A DNA stretch of 64,000 nt from Sphingobacteriales bacterium. Lineage in GTDB: Bacteria > Bacteroidota > Bacteroidia > Chitinophagales > Chitinophagaceae. The DNA lies in the NCBI GenBank assembly GCA_016219985.1, contig JACRJO010000032.1, forward strand, positions 372,001 through 436,000. Reading direction: 5' to 3'. Of the stretch, positions 24,858-35,241 are shown in pieces (the first letter of the stretch is position 1; each line of letters starts with the position of its first letter). The notes under the pieces are model-generated. The model searched no databases. It was not told where the DNA came from and saw nothing but the letters and a program-made list of their open reading frames with translations. Both the position numbers and the translations under genes were made by a program.

Positions 24858-27068
24858 TTAAAGATTAATATCCTTACTGTCGACCTTATTTAAAACAGCC
24901 CCCAGGAATTTTCCTTTTACCGTCTTAAAATACTTAATAGATTCCTTGTCCGCGGGTTTAATCTCTGATGTCGCCGAAAAGATAGCGACAATTCCTTCAG
25001 AATACTGGGCCAGTTCTTTTGTATCTGTAAATCCGTTCAACGGGGCCCCTTCCATTAGAATATAATCATACGAATGAAGAAATTCCTGTAAATGGTTCAG
25101 CAGGTGATCTTTCGGCAATATCTCCGTGGGTGTGTAATCGCCTCCCCGGCAGCCGATGATATCGACATTTTCCACACCCGTATTGGTAATTAAATTCCGG
25201 ACCGCATCGGAGTTAATATTCAGACCCGCGGCAGAATATTCTTCCAGCGTTGGCTTGGCATCATTGTACACAGTTAAGTCATTATTGCAGAAATTGGTAT
25301 CAATCAGTAATACTTTTTTCTTGCTAAGACTGAGGCTAAAGGCCAGGGCCTGCAACAGGGTGGTTTTCCCCTGCTGGGGTTCGGTGCTGGTAAACAGGAT
25401 CACCCGTTTCCCGCTGATTTCAATTTCATACCGCAGCTTTCTCAACAACTCCCGGAAAGAATTATTCCGGTGCACATCCCCCACTTCCACCTGGGTGACC
25501 TGTTCCTTCAGGTTGGCCGCTTTTAAATTTACATAGTTGATCGTGCCTAATAACGGAAGCCCGGTCATCCGCTGAAACTGCACCGGTGTTTTGATGGTCT
25601 GGTCAATATAAGCGAGGAAGATAAAAACCAGGGAGGCCAGTACAATCCCGCTGAAACCGGCCAGGGCCATCACCATAAGCTGCTTGGATGGTTCAGGTTT
25701 TACAGCGGGCTGCCCATAGAGTGTTTGTTTAAAATTGGAAACCCCTGCCTCCATATTGGACGCCAGGGTCAGGCGCTCCTTTGCATTGGTGTATTCCAGC
25801 GTGGCCACTTCAACTTCTTTATCCAGTTGTTCCAGCCTGCCAGATTTTTCGGGAGAAGCGGTCGAAATAATGGAACCCGCCTCCCCTAACTTGGTGCGGT
25901 AAAAACCTATCTTGGAATTCGCCGAACGCAACTGCCCTTCCAGGTCTATCCTCGTTTGCGTGAGCGTGGCTCTTTGCGAGGAGGTAAAATTGTTCCCGTT
26001 ATCCGTGCTGGGTACCCCGGAGGGGGCAGCCAGGCGCATTCTGCGCTGGAGGTCATCTAATTTTGCCTTCATGACCGGGTCGTTTCCCCCGCTTTTTACA
26101 TAGCGGTCATACAAATCATTGTATTCCTTTCTAAGCTCAAAATATTCTTTGTTATTCCCCTGCTCTGTCTTTGGCTGCTGGGATTCACCCAGGGACTGCA
26201 GCTGCAGGTTGATTTGTTCAATCTGGTAGGTCAGGCTCTGTACCCGGGAGAGTTCTTCCGCCAGCCCTGATTCATACATGCTGATCTGGCTGAGTTTATT
26301 CGCCCCCACCAGGTTCGGGTCCAGCGTAGATACCACTGAATCGTTTAAATAACGGCCCTTTGCATTGATCTTTTCATCCAGTTCCGCCTTTCTCTTTTTT
26401 ACCATTGAATCCATCGCAACCATGGATTCGATGGACCGTTCCCTCCGGAATGCATCATAATACCGCTGGAATTCCTTAAGCAGGGAATTGACCACATAGG
26501 CTGACAGTTCCGGGGACTCGGACCGGTAGTAAATATTTATATAATCGGTGCGCTGGTAGCGGGCAACATATAAATATTTTTTGATCGTTTCAATATCATA
26601 GTCGTACTCCTTTAACAGTTCCAGCAGTTGTTTTTCCGGCCGCAGGTTGGAGCGCAGGAGTTGCATGGAGTCATATTTCCCGATAAATACTTTCCTTGCC
26701 GCTTCCAGGTTGATCCCTTTCAGCAGCTCATTTTTCCCCCATTTCGACCGGTCGGGCTTCATAAAGGGGGCGTCAGAAGACAGGTCCCGGATGATCAGCC
26801 TGTAGGACAATAAATTCAGCACTTTGGGGGATGTGATGTTCTCGATGACGTTATTAAATTTCACATCAATCTGGGGCAGGTTGAAGATATCGTCCGATAA
26901 CTTGATTTCTTCACTGATCGTAAAGCCCGTAGACATCTGGGCCTGGGATTTATAAAGGTCCTTCCGGTTCAGGGTCAGAAAAAAAGAGGCGACCAGTGCA
27001 GTAAGGCCAACGGCCAGTATAATCCATTTGCGGCGAAAGAGTATCCTGAATATATAGATTAATTCCAT
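24858..27068 (-). CDS. Wzc-like polysaccharide co-polymerase with BY-kinase domain
   Basis: The 736-residue protein has a Wzz-like N-terminal span (about 14-33), a long periplasmic coiled coil (about 200-450), a second span (about 468-490) and a C-terminal P-loop domain (about 550-736). The kinase has a modified Walker A (TEPQQGKTTLLQ) and a good Walker A' (VLLIDTNF). The segment normally holding the catalytic Asp (VIIDtPP) reads YILMEGAP, and there is no C-terminal Tyr cluster. Chain-length control is likely; autophosphorylation is doubtful. It starts the block that continues to the TolC-like gene. Confidence 0.85.
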   Translation of the reverse strand: MELIYIFRILFRRKWIILAVGLTALVASFFLTLNRKDLYKSQAQMSTGFTISEEIKLSDDIFNLPQIDVKFNNVIENITSPKVLNLLSYRLIIRDLSSDAPFMKPDRSKWGKNELLKGINLEAARKVFIGKYDSMQLLRSNLRPEKQLLELLKEYDYDIETIKKYLYVARYQRTDYINIYYRSESPELSAYVVNSLLKEFQRYYDAFRRERSIESMVAMDSMVKKRKAELDEKINAKGRYLNDSVVSTLDPNLVGANKLSQISMYESGLAEELSRVQSLTYQIEQINLQLQSLGESQQPKTEQGNNKEYFELRKEYNDLYDRYVKSGGNDPVMKAKLDDLQRRMRLAAPSGVPSTDNGNNFTSSQRATLTQTRIDLEGQLRSANSKIGFYRTKLGEAGSIISTASPEKSGRLEQLDKEVEVATLEYTNAKERLTLASNMEAGVSNFKQTLYGQPAVKPEPSKQLMVMALAGFSGIVLASLVFIFLAYIDQTIKTPVQFQRMTGLPLLGTINYVNLKAANLKEQVTQVEVGDVHRNNSFRELLRKLRYEIEISGKRVILFTSTEPQQGKTTLLQALAFSLSLSKKKVLLIDTNFCNNDLTVYNDAKPTLEEYSAAGLNINSDAVRNLITNTGVENVDIIGCRGGDYTPTEILPKDHLLNHLQEFLHSYDYILMEGAPLNGFTDTKELAQYSEGIVAIFSATSEIKPADKESIKYFKTVKGKFLGAVLNKVDSKDINL

Positions 27069-27106
27069 GGGTAAAGTATAACGCCAATATTACAAAAAAA
27101 ATACAG

Positions 27107-27135
27107 AAAAAAAGTCCGGTAACAACTACCGGACT
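27107..27135 (-). terminator. Intrinsic terminator of the 2188-residue protein gene
   Basis: On the minus strand AGTCCGGTA (from 27135) pairs with TACCGGACT (to 27113) around a 5-base loop, followed by seven T. It starts 10 bp past the stop codon of the giant gene and ahead of the Wzc-like gene, so the two belong to separate transcripts or are only partly read through. Confidence 0.9.
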
Positions 27136-27144
27136 TTTCATTAT

Positions 27145-30100
27145 CTACCGATTTTTAACAAGTTTAAAAATCTTGGGGGGAAGTTTCTTATCAGCCCCTG
27201 AAACCTCGAGCAGGTACACACCCGGGGCCAATTGTTCACCCGGGATGGTCAGTTGCTGCTTCCAGTCACCCTGCTGCAGGCCCGCAAATTCCCTGGCATA
27301 GACCTGTTTCCCGCTCATGTCTATTAACCGGATCAGCACTTTTTCATTTTCACCGGTTACATACATGGAGACATTGATCTCCTCATTGAACGGATTCGGG
27401 TAAACGGCAACCTCGCTGGAAACTTCGCTGTTAACCGGGTTCCGGCTGGCGGCTGCACGGTTGTTTGGCGCAGCCACGGTGGTTACCACCGGTACCTGCG
27501 GCTGATTCCCTTCCTGTACATAAGAAGGAACTGCACCGCGACCGGTAAATCCGGAACCAGGCTGGGTTCCGAGTTTGTAGCCGTTAATGATCATACCGTT
27601 CAGGTAAGCATAGGCTGCATACTGGCCCAGTGATACGGTAACAAATACTTCGCCGTTCTGATCCGGTTTGACATTATCTATTTGTACCACCTGCGTGGTG
27701 TTAAAGGAGGCATTCAGGGAAACGCTCTTACCGTTGATCGTGTAAACGCAGGTCCTGTCCCCGCCACCGTTACGGCTGCCGCTGAACACAAAGGAATAAG
27801 CCATATTCTGGTTCAGGTTGGAGATCTTCAGTGTGGAAACCACCCCGATATCCACCCACCAGGAACTGCGCAGCACGTTATCGGGCCATACGCCGCTGTT
27901 ATTACCCGTGATCATTCCGCTCGGGTTATCCCCGCTGAAATTATCCACCACGGTCATATTAAGACCGGAAGAATTGCTCAGGTCATTCCGCAGGTTGCTG
28001 AATACTCTTCCCTGTTCAGGGGCCCTGGCCGTATTGTTCCAGGGAGCAGCAGCATTATCCCGCCTGTTAAAGTTGATATAGACAGAATACATAAAGGTGG
28101 AAGTACTGGCCACGTTGGTGAAGGCGGAATACACACCGGTTCTGACGCCTCTCACTTTGTAATAATACACTTTACCTGCCTGTAACCCTGTTCCGTCTGT
28201 ATAGGTTGAAACATTGGCAGCGGTCGTAGTGATCACGGTATACGGACCATTATACGACTCAGCCCGCTGGATCTCAAAGCCATCCTCATCACTTGATTTA
28301 TCACTCCAGTTCAGGCGGATCGCTGTTTTAGAAACAGCAACAGCCACGAGGTTGGAAGGAGCAAACGGCGTACCGTCATCCACATACGACTGGATAACCA
28401 CAGCCCCGAGATATGCATAGGGTGATGTACCCGCTTTCAGGCAGCTGAATTCAATAACCCCGCCTGCATCCGGCACCAGGCCGTTGATCTGAACGGTATT
28501 ATTGATATTGTTGGCAGCATTCAGCGTAACCGTCTGCCCGTTTGCCGTATAACTGGTACTTCTGTCATCCCCGGCCTGGCGGCTGGCAAAGAACACCAGG
28601 TTATACTTGGTATTGACAGGGTTGAGCCCGGCAATACGGAGTCGCATCGGAACCGTGCTGCTCTGGTAGTAAACACTCTTCATCACATTATCCGGGTAAA
28701 CGCCGGAATTATTACCGGTAGAGGCCCCCAGGTCGTTTGCACCCTCCCAGGTATCCACCTGTGTGATCGAAATTCCGGTGGGTGTTTCGCTGTCATCGAT
28801 CATATTGGTAAGCACTTTCCCGGCAAACGGAACACTGTTGAAGTTATTCCAGGGTGAAGGCCCGGCCAATGAGGGTGAATTGGCGAAATTAACATACACG
28901 GAATTAAATACATCCCTTACAACAATCCGGAACTGCGTACTAACGCTGGCCCCATGGTCATCTGTTGCGGTAATGGTAACATTATTATAGATGCCAATAC
29001 TGTTACCCGGGTTCACCTGGATAACACCTGTGCCGTTTCCATTGTCCACCAGGGTGGCGAAGGAAGGCAGGTTGGCGGCTGTTAAAGTGATCACATCACC
29101 CAGGTCATCTGTCACGGAAACATTCACATTCTGTGTTTCCTGGATCCGCATGGTCAGGTTCGGGATGGCGGCAATCACCGGCGCGCCGTTCCCGGTAACC
29201 ACATCAACGGTATCGCTGAACGGAGAATTACCATAACCATTTACAGCCCTTACGGTGTAATAATAATGCTGGTTCCCCGCTAATCCTGCGTCATTGTAAG
29301 TTTGGAGGTTTACATTGTTACCGCCCGGGTTGATCAGTGTATAGGGTCCTGCCTGGTTTACGGAGCGGTACACCTCGTATGAAACTTCATTGTAAGCAGC
29401 ATCGATCCAGGCCAGTTGTGCGGTACTGCCGGCTAACTGGGCAGTCAGGTTCCTGGGTTTGGCCGGTGCGGTACTGTCATCAAATACTTCATCGATCACC
29501 AGTGCGTTCAGGTAACCAAAATTAGAACCTGCGGCTCTGGCAAGGCTCATAGCCAGTGTTCCGTCCGCTTCCGGCTGAACAGCCGGTATTGAAACGGTAT
29601 TCTGCGTGTTATTGGCCGCATTCAGGGTAGCGGTAAGTCCTTTCACGGTATACAGGGAAGTCCTGTTGTCATTCACACCGCCACGGCTGCCAAAGAAGGT
29701 GAATGTATATTTCTTGGCAATATCCAGCCCGTAAACACTCATGTTCTGAACGGAGGCATCTGTCCAGTAGGCCGTACGTATTACCGCATCGGGATAGATA
29801 CCGGAATTATTACCGGTATTTGCACCCAGTACATTTGACCCATTCCCGATATTACCCCAGGGACTAAGGATCCGCAGCCCAACGGTAGTGGCAACTCCCC
29901 CGTCATCTTTCAGGTTGGGGAAATTGTCATTCAGGGCCGGCTGCTTATTCGTCGCATTCCAGGGTGAAGGCGTGACAATGGAGCCATCTGTAAAGTTGAT
30001 ATAAATCTTCCTGGTGGGTGACACATCATTGATATGAATGCTAAAGGTCCTGCTGGCGCTGCCGGAATTACCGTCAGTAACAGTAGCGGTAACCGGGTAG

Positions 30101-33100
30101 TCACCATGATCCGCATACCCCGGCGCGTAGTTCAGCTGGGCCGTATTCCCGTTAATGGTGGTAGTTACAAAAGCGGGCAGGCCTGTAAAGGACCAGCTCA
30201 GGATATCCGCCACATTGGGATCGGTGGCGGTGATATCAACCTGGGCTGTCTGTTTTTCATTTAATGTAACATTACTGATCACCGGCAGTACAGGATCGTA
30301 GTTGTCGTTCACGGTCAGCTGGAAGCTGGTTGAACTGCTGCCATAAGAGTCCGTTGCGGTAACAACAATACCCGCGTATGTTCCCTGCTGTGCCTGGGAC
30401 GGGTTCGTAAAGCTGATCACACCCGTTCCGTTCGCACCCGGTGTAAACGTGGCAAAAGAAGGCAGGTTTTCGAAACTAAAGCTGATTGCTGAGTTCAGCG
30501 GGCTGCTGGCCTGTACAGTTACATCCAGCTGCGTGCCATACCGCATGATCTTACTGGCAACCGGCGTTACAACCGGTAAGGGCTGTAATGTCCGGGCACT
30601 GTCCTCATTACTGGATGCGGATTCGCCGTCTGCATTGAAAACCGATACCTTATAGTAACGGACAGCGTTGGCAAAGAGGCCTGCATCGGTAAAGGAGGTT
30701 GTATTAGCGGGCAATGTGGCCAGCAATACATAATTCAGGTTATCATCATCTGATTTATAGAGCCGGAAGCCATTTTCATTGGCCGCATTATCCACCCAGG
30801 CGATTGAATTGGAGGAACTGCTGGCACCACTGGCTGTCAGTCCCGAAGGAGCTGCAGGAAGGGCCGGTGATGATAATGTAGTAGCACTGACTGATACCGC
30901 CGTATTATTCATCAGGTTCACAATATCTGCCTGTGCCAGGGGCACATCATATATTTCGAAATTATCCAACCACCCGGAGAAATTCCCGGTACCTGTATTG
31001 AATGCATTGGTACCATTCACCCCACCCAGCCTTGATTCATTGCTGGTTGTATTAACAGTCGAAAAGCCCAGGTTTGTATTGGAAGCCACCTGCAACCCGT
31101 TCACGTATAACCTGAGTGTGTTAACATTGTACACCAGCGCAATATGGTTCCAGCCAGTGCTCAGGAAAAGCGTACTGATGGATCTCCGGGTATTGTTACT
31201 GGCGATACCCGCATACAGGGTGAGCGCATCCAGCCGGAGAGACAGGCCGTTATCACTTCCGCCAAAATCAGCTATGATCCGGTTGCCTGTATTGGAGTTC
31301 GATTTCATCCAGAAGGAAATAGTCTTGGAGGCATAGCCACCCCGCAGGTAATCGCCCGCTGCGGTGGTAACATGCACATACTGGCCGTTGCCGCCAAAAC
31401 TCAGGGAATGCGTGCCTTCCACTTTTGTGGCTGCATCAAAAACAGTCCCCCCGCTGATTAACCCTTTATTGTTAATACCGGCATCCGTATAATTATTATT
31501 GAACTTCCAGCTTGCCTGGGGCTCGTTATTGACCGGGGACCCGCCATAGGCATAAATGGCCCTGACCTGGTAATAATAAGTCGTGGACGCATTCAGGCCA
31601 ACGCTGTCTGCATAAGTAGTGACATTGGCCGCCACGGTTCCGACAGAGAAGTAGCCGGCAATGGGATTAGTGGAACGAAGGATGTCAAACCCGGTTTCGT
31701 TCGAACTGTTATCGGTCCAGCTTACGTTAATCTGTTTATGGGATACGGCCGTTGCCGCCACATTTCCGGGAGAACCCGGTGCAGGGGGAACAACAACCGG
31801 CGGGATACCATACACATTATTGCTGGGATTTGAAATATTACCAGCAGCATCCCGGGCTTTCACAATAAACAGGTAACCGCTGTCCGCCGCTGTTAAATTA
31901 TAACAGGAGAACGCGGTAGCCGAAGTCACATATGATTTTACCCCGTTAATATAAATATCGTATTTATCAATCCCGACATTGTCAGTGGATGCATTCCAGG
32001 CCAGGGACACCGAGTTATTGGTAGCCGAGGTTACCCGCAGGTTACCCGGCGCGGTGGGCGCCTGTGTATCCGCAACTGTTTTACTGCTTATTTCTTCTGT
32101 AGCCGCTGAAGCGCCTGTATTGTTTACGGCTCTCAGCTTATAATAATATCTCGTATTCTGATTTAAACCGTTTACGGTAAAAGTGGTAATGTCCTGGCCC
32201 GTAATTCCAACCAAAGTGTAAGGACCACCCGACTGCGTTGCCTGGTATATTTCAAAATTTGTTTCGTTAAAAGCTGAATTGGGATTATCACTCCAGTCCA
32301 CTTTCATTTGAGTCAGTGAAAGCGGCGAAAGCATCACATTACCCGGCATATCCGGTTTATTCGGTCCGTTCGCATCCACCACGCTGAATGGTTGAGAAAA
32401 TTCACTCAGGCAGCCAAACTGCTCGGTCAGTTTTACCACATAATCACCGGGGCTGGTGGCCCTGAATGTATCCACCGCACTTAAGACGGTTGCATTACCA
32501 ACCCGGGTCCAGGTATACGTCTGGTAACCGACCGGCTCCATTAATGTTACTCCTGTATTACCATCCGGGGCCGGGATCACTCTACTCATTAATCCCCTGG
32601 TCTGGATAGCGGGTGGAACAGTAGGATCCTTCAGTTTCACCACGATTGGATTGGGTGACCAGGGTGACCAAACCGTACCTCTCCTGAAACGGCAATCATA
32701 GGTACCGAAACTGGTAACTGTATAGGTGTTTGACGTGGCACCCGCAATGGTCACGCCATTTTTCCTCCATTCGTAGGCAGCAAAGCCGGGACTGAGTCCC
32801 AGGGTAACATTCACGGCTTCTCCCACACAAAATTCATATTTACCAAACAACGGAACCGGGTTGGCCTTATGCGTACGGTTCATAAAAGGAAAATAATCCG
32901 GTTCGCTCCAGGCATCATTCCAGCAACCATGTCCCCGGTTAGGATAAACGGTACGTTTATAGGCACCTCCTACGGCTAAAATTGAATTACCCAATGCCTC
33001 AGATGTGGCGGGGGTTGGATTTTTATCCAATCCCCCCTGGAAATGCCAGATGGGGATATATTTTAAAGTATTTGCTGAGCTCTGGAATGTACTGTTCGCC

Positions 33101-33711
33101 GCACTGATGGGCAAACATCCCGCTACCAGGTTCGGGTACCGGATGGTGAACTCCCAGCAGGCCGTACCACCGGCAGAAAGACCGTTGACATAAATCCGGT
33201 TGATATCCGCCTTATTCTGCGGCACCAGGAAATTCTGGATCAGTTCGGCCAGCGCATCATACTGTGCGGGACCAAAAAAGCCATATTCATTTTGCGGGTA
33301 CAATAAGAATCCGTCGAATTTCCCGGAGTTTACAGAATCCTTGTGACGCTGACCACCGTGGAATAACTGGTATTCGTTATCATAAATATTTTCATTGCCG
33401 CTTTCACCCAATCCATGGAAAAAGATAAAAACGGGATAGACCTTACCGTCATTCACATTATGCTGGTAGGTCTTGGGAAATTTCAGGCGAAATACATTCC
33501 CCTTATAGATATAACACCGGTAGTCATCGGTGTTCCAGTTCAGGCGGGTTGTTTTTACCCAATCCCCCACCTGCCCGTAAGGCGGTTGAGCCACAAAGCC
33601 TCCCGGATATTCAATAACCGGGTCGGCCGGGTTCATAACCTGCGCCGGGCTGTACTGGAACAGGAAGCAAAGCAATGTTGCAGCAAATAATCTCTTAAGT
33701 AGCATTTTCAT
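27145..33711 (-). CDS. Giant T9SS protein: esterase-like head, FN3, LamG and malectin-like domains (2188 aa)
   Basis: A signal peptide (1-24) precedes an alpha/beta-hydrolase domain (about 30-280) with Ser179 in GLSAGG, Asp229 (GGLDKNP) and His261 in NRGHGCWND. Then come an Ig-like segment (~285-450), three FN3 domains (~455-735), a LamG/concanavalin-like domain (~740-930), another FN3 (~955-1045), two cadherin-like domains (~1050-1230) and three malectin-like domains starting with YINF or YVNF (~1233, ~1602, ~1870) alternating with FN3 and cadherin-like repeats. A T9SS sorting domain closes it (VAYPNPF, LAPGVYLLEV). The sugar-binding domains suggest attachment to, and the head modification of, surface or environmental glycans. 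It lies in the middle of the EPS locus and has its own terminator. Confidence 0.87.
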   Translation of the reverse strand: MKMLLKRLFAATLLCFLFQYSPAQVMNPADPVIEYPGGFVAQPPYGQVGDWVKTTRLNWNTDDYRCYIYKGNVFRLKFPKTYQHNVNDGKVYPVFIFFHGLGESGNENIYDNEYQLFHGGQRHKDSVNSGKFDGFLLYPQNEYGFFGPAQYDALAELIQNFLVPQNKADINRIYVNGLSAGGTACWEFTIRYPNLVAGCLPISAANSTFQSSANTLKYIPIWHFQGGLDKNPTPATSEALGNSILAVGGAYKRTVYPNRGHGCWNDAWSEPDYFPFMNRTHKANPVPLFGKYEFCVGEAVNVTLGLSPGFAAYEWRKNGVTIAGATSNTYTVTSFGTYDCRFRRGTVWSPWSPNPIVVKLKDPTVPPAIQTRGLMSRVIPAPDGNTGVTLMEPVGYQTYTWTRVGNATVLSAVDTFRATSPGDYVVKLTEQFGCLSEFSQPFSVVDANGPNKPDMPGNVMLSPLSLTQMKVDWSDNPNSAFNETNFEIYQATQSGGPYTLVGITGQDITTFTVNGLNQNTRYYYKLRAVNNTGASAATEEISSKTVADTQAPTAPGNLRVTSATNNSVSLAWNASTDNVGIDKYDIYINGVKSYVTSATAFSCYNLTAADSGYLFIVKARDAAGNISNPSNNVYGIPPVVVPPAPGSPGNVAATAVSHKQINVSWTDNSSNETGFDILRSTNPIAGYFSVGTVAANVTTYADSVGLNASTTYYYQVRAIYAYGGSPVNNEPQASWKFNNNYTDAGINNKGLISGGTVFDAATKVEGTHSLSFGGNGQYVHVTTAAGDYLRGGYASKTISFWMKSNSNTGNRIIADFGGSDNGLSLRLDALTLYAGIASNNTRRSISTLFLSTGWNHIALVYNVNTLRLYVNGLQVASNTNLGFSTVNTTSNESRLGGVNGTNAFNTGTGNFSGWLDNFEIYDVPLAQADIVNLMNNTAVSVSATTLSSPALPAAPSGLTASGASSSSNSIAWVDNAANENGFRLYKSDDDNLNYVLLATLPANTTSFTDAGLFANAVRYYKVSVFNADGESASSNEDSARTLQPLPVVTPVASKIMRYGTQLDVTVQASSPLNSAISFSFENLPSFATFTPGANGTGVISFTNPSQAQQGTYAGIVVTATDSYGSSSTSFQLTVNDNYDPVLPVISNVTLNEKQTAQVDITATDPNVADILSWSFTGLPAFVTTTINGNTAQLNYAPGYADHGDYPVTATVTDGNSGSASRTFSIHINDVSPTRKIYINFTDGSIVTPSPWNATNKQPALNDNFPNLKDDGGVATTVGLRILSPWGNIGNGSNVLGANTGNNSGIYPDAVIRTAYWTDASVQNMSVYGLDIAKKYTFTFFGSRGGVNDNRTSLYTVKGLTATLNAANNTQNTVSIPAVQPEADGTLAMSLARAAGSNFGYLNALVIDEVFDDSTAPAKPRNLTAQLAGSTAQLAWIDAAYNEVSYEVYRSVNQAGPYTLINPGGNNVNLQTYNDAGLAGNQHYYYTVRAVNGYGNSPFSDTVDVVTGNGAPVIAAIPNLTMRIQETQNVNVSVTDDLGDVITLTAANLPSFATLVDNGNGTGVIQVNPGNSIGIYNNVTITATDDHGASVSTQFRIVVRDVFNSVYVNFANSPSLAGPSPWNNFNSVPFAGKVLTNMIDDSETPTGISITQVDTWEGANDLGASTGNNSGVYPDNVMKSVYYQSSTVPMRLRIAGLNPVNTKYNLVFFASRQAGDDRSTSYTANGQTVTLNAANNINNTVQINGLVPDAGGVIEFSCLKAGTSPYAYLGAVVIQSYVDDGTPFAPSNLVAVAVSKTAIRLNWSDKSSDEDGFEIQRAESYNGPYTVITTTAANVSTYTDGTGLQAGKVYYYKVRGVRTGVYSAFTNVASTSTFMYSVYINFNRRDNAAAPWNNTARAPEQGRVFSNLRNDLSNSSGLNMTVVDNFSGDNPSGMITGNNSGVWPDNVLRSSWWVDIGVVSTLKISNLNQNMAYSFVFSGSRNGGGDRTCVYTINGKSVSLNASFNTTQVVQIDNVKPDQNGEVFVTVSLGQYAAYAYLNGMIINGYKLGTQPGSGFTGRGAVPSYVQEGNQPQVPVVTTVAAPNNRAAASRNPVNSEVSSEVAVYPNPFNEEINVSMYVTGENEKVLIRLIDMSGKQVYAREFAGLQQGDWKQQLTIPGEQLAPGVYLLEVSGADKKLPPKIFKLVKNR

Positions 33712-33925
33712 AAAGTTTGTTTAATAGCTTGTACAAAAAAACCGAAAGGTTCTTACGGGAGATTGGTTGATGCTCAATGCAAGATTGAGTATCAGTAGAT
33801 TGCTGCCTTTAGATAGGAATTTGGAAAGGTTTCGTTGGTTTACTTATAGAATAAGTCGGAAGAGACCACAAGATAGAATAATTTTCGGGAAGAAGAAGTC
33901 CTGAGGTCAACATTTTTTAAAGAAA

Positions 33926-35101
33926 TTATCCCCTTTTTCTCCTATGACGAACCCCATGTAAATAAGCTCCGATCCGGGTATACCGGACAAGAAACTGGTA
34001 GGTCAGAATGGTAAACGCCAGGGTAACCGAAAAAACAGTCATAAATTTTACCCCGGAATATATATTAAACTGTAAGAGAACGAGTTGCAACACAACAACC
34101 ACTCCCATATGCACCAGGTACATCCAATAAGCTGCATCGGAGAGGTATCTCCACAGGTGACTCTCATCGCGGAAATAATGTAAAAAGATGCCTGTTATCC
34201 CAAAAACCAGGAAAATAATCTGTCCGCTCAGTAACAATTTGATCATTCCAACCGGTATCCGGTATGCAGGTGGATTGCAGTCATGAAAATCCTGGTAAAA
34301 AGTAAACCCGGAAATAAGCAGCCCGGCCACCAGCAACCAGCCGGCATACTTTACCATAAAGTCAAAGAACGCTGGCCGGATATTGATAATCCAGCCCAGC
34401 CACATGAAAAATCCATAAAAAAGCAGGTTCGAAAAACCCGGTACCAGCCCGGTATCAACCGGTACCAGCAATTCATCACTTAAGGACAGGATGAACCAGG
34501 TTCCGGCAATAGAAGTAAGGGTCAGAAAAAAGGCATGCCCTTTCCATTTATCCCCCGCCTTATTTATCAAAGAAGCAACCGGCCGGAGGGCGGGTATTGC
34601 CATTGCACGGACATAGAGTACGGCAACGATATAATACAGCAACAGGTAATACAAAAACCATAAATGGGCAATCCCGTTCCATCGGAATAACTGTTTAAAA
34701 CTGGCCTTGAAATTCATCAGCCGGTCTGCCCCGTATACAGCCGAGTTCTGGTGGTATAAAAAGGGGAATACCGTCAGCGGTAAAATGAAAATCAAGCTGC
34801 CCAGGAAGGGAATCCCGATCCGCTGCCACCTGCGCCGGATAAATTCAGGCACCCCTACTTTGTAAATTAAAAAGCGGCAAAAAAATCCGGCCACTAAAAA
34901 AAACAGCGGCATCCGGAACGTATGAATAAAGAAGTACAGGTAATCGAACACCCCGCTGTTGCTGTATGCATCATGCGGCCAAACCGGGAGGGGTTTCTCC
35001 TTATAGACAATGGTTGCATGTAAAAAGATCCCCAGGATCATGGCAAAAGCCCTTAATGCATCAATTCCATGGTATCGCTGACCGGCCTGCAAATTGCTCA
35101 T
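33926..35101 (-). CDS. Membrane acyltransferase, glucan-biosynthesis MdoC/OpgC-like
   Basis: The 391-residue protein has about ten spans and an N-terminal YHGIDALRAFAMILGIFLH with the conserved His28. The segment FFIHTFRMPLFFLVAGFF is typical of the OpgC-like branch of acyltransferase 3 proteins. The enzyme likely transfers succinyl or acetyl groups to a periplasmic or exported glucan. It lies upstream of the giant gene (214-bp gap) and divergent from the FkbM methyltransferase, so this is the second acyl-decorating enzyme of the locus. Confidence 0.82.
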   Translation of the reverse strand: MSNLQAGQRYHGIDALRAFAMILGIFLHATIVYKEKPLPVWPHDAYSNSGVFDYLYFFIHTFRMPLFFLVAGFFCRFLIYKVGVPEFIRRRWQRIGIPFLGSLIFILPLTVFPFLYHQNSAVYGADRLMNFKASFKQLFRWNGIAHLWFLYYLLLYYIVAVLYVRAMAIPALRPVASLINKAGDKWKGHAFFLTLTSIAGTWFILSLSDELLVPVDTGLVPGFSNLLFYGFFMWLGWIINIRPAFFDFMVKYAGWLLVAGLLISGFTFYQDFHDCNPPAYRIPVGMIKLLLSGQIIFLVFGITGIFLHYFRDESHLWRYLSDAAYWMYLVHMGVVVVLQLVLLQFNIYSGVKFMTVFSVTLAFTILTYQFLVRYTRIGAYLHGVRHRRKRG

Positions 35102-35241
35102 AAATTATTCGGTATGCTGCTGCACGCTAAAAAAAGGATGGAGAAAAAAAACCTGTAACACGACTTCCAAAATTAAAAAGTAAAATACAAAATATTACCT
35201 GATTTTTGAGGCAGATTTTAATATAATTGCATCGGTTTATT

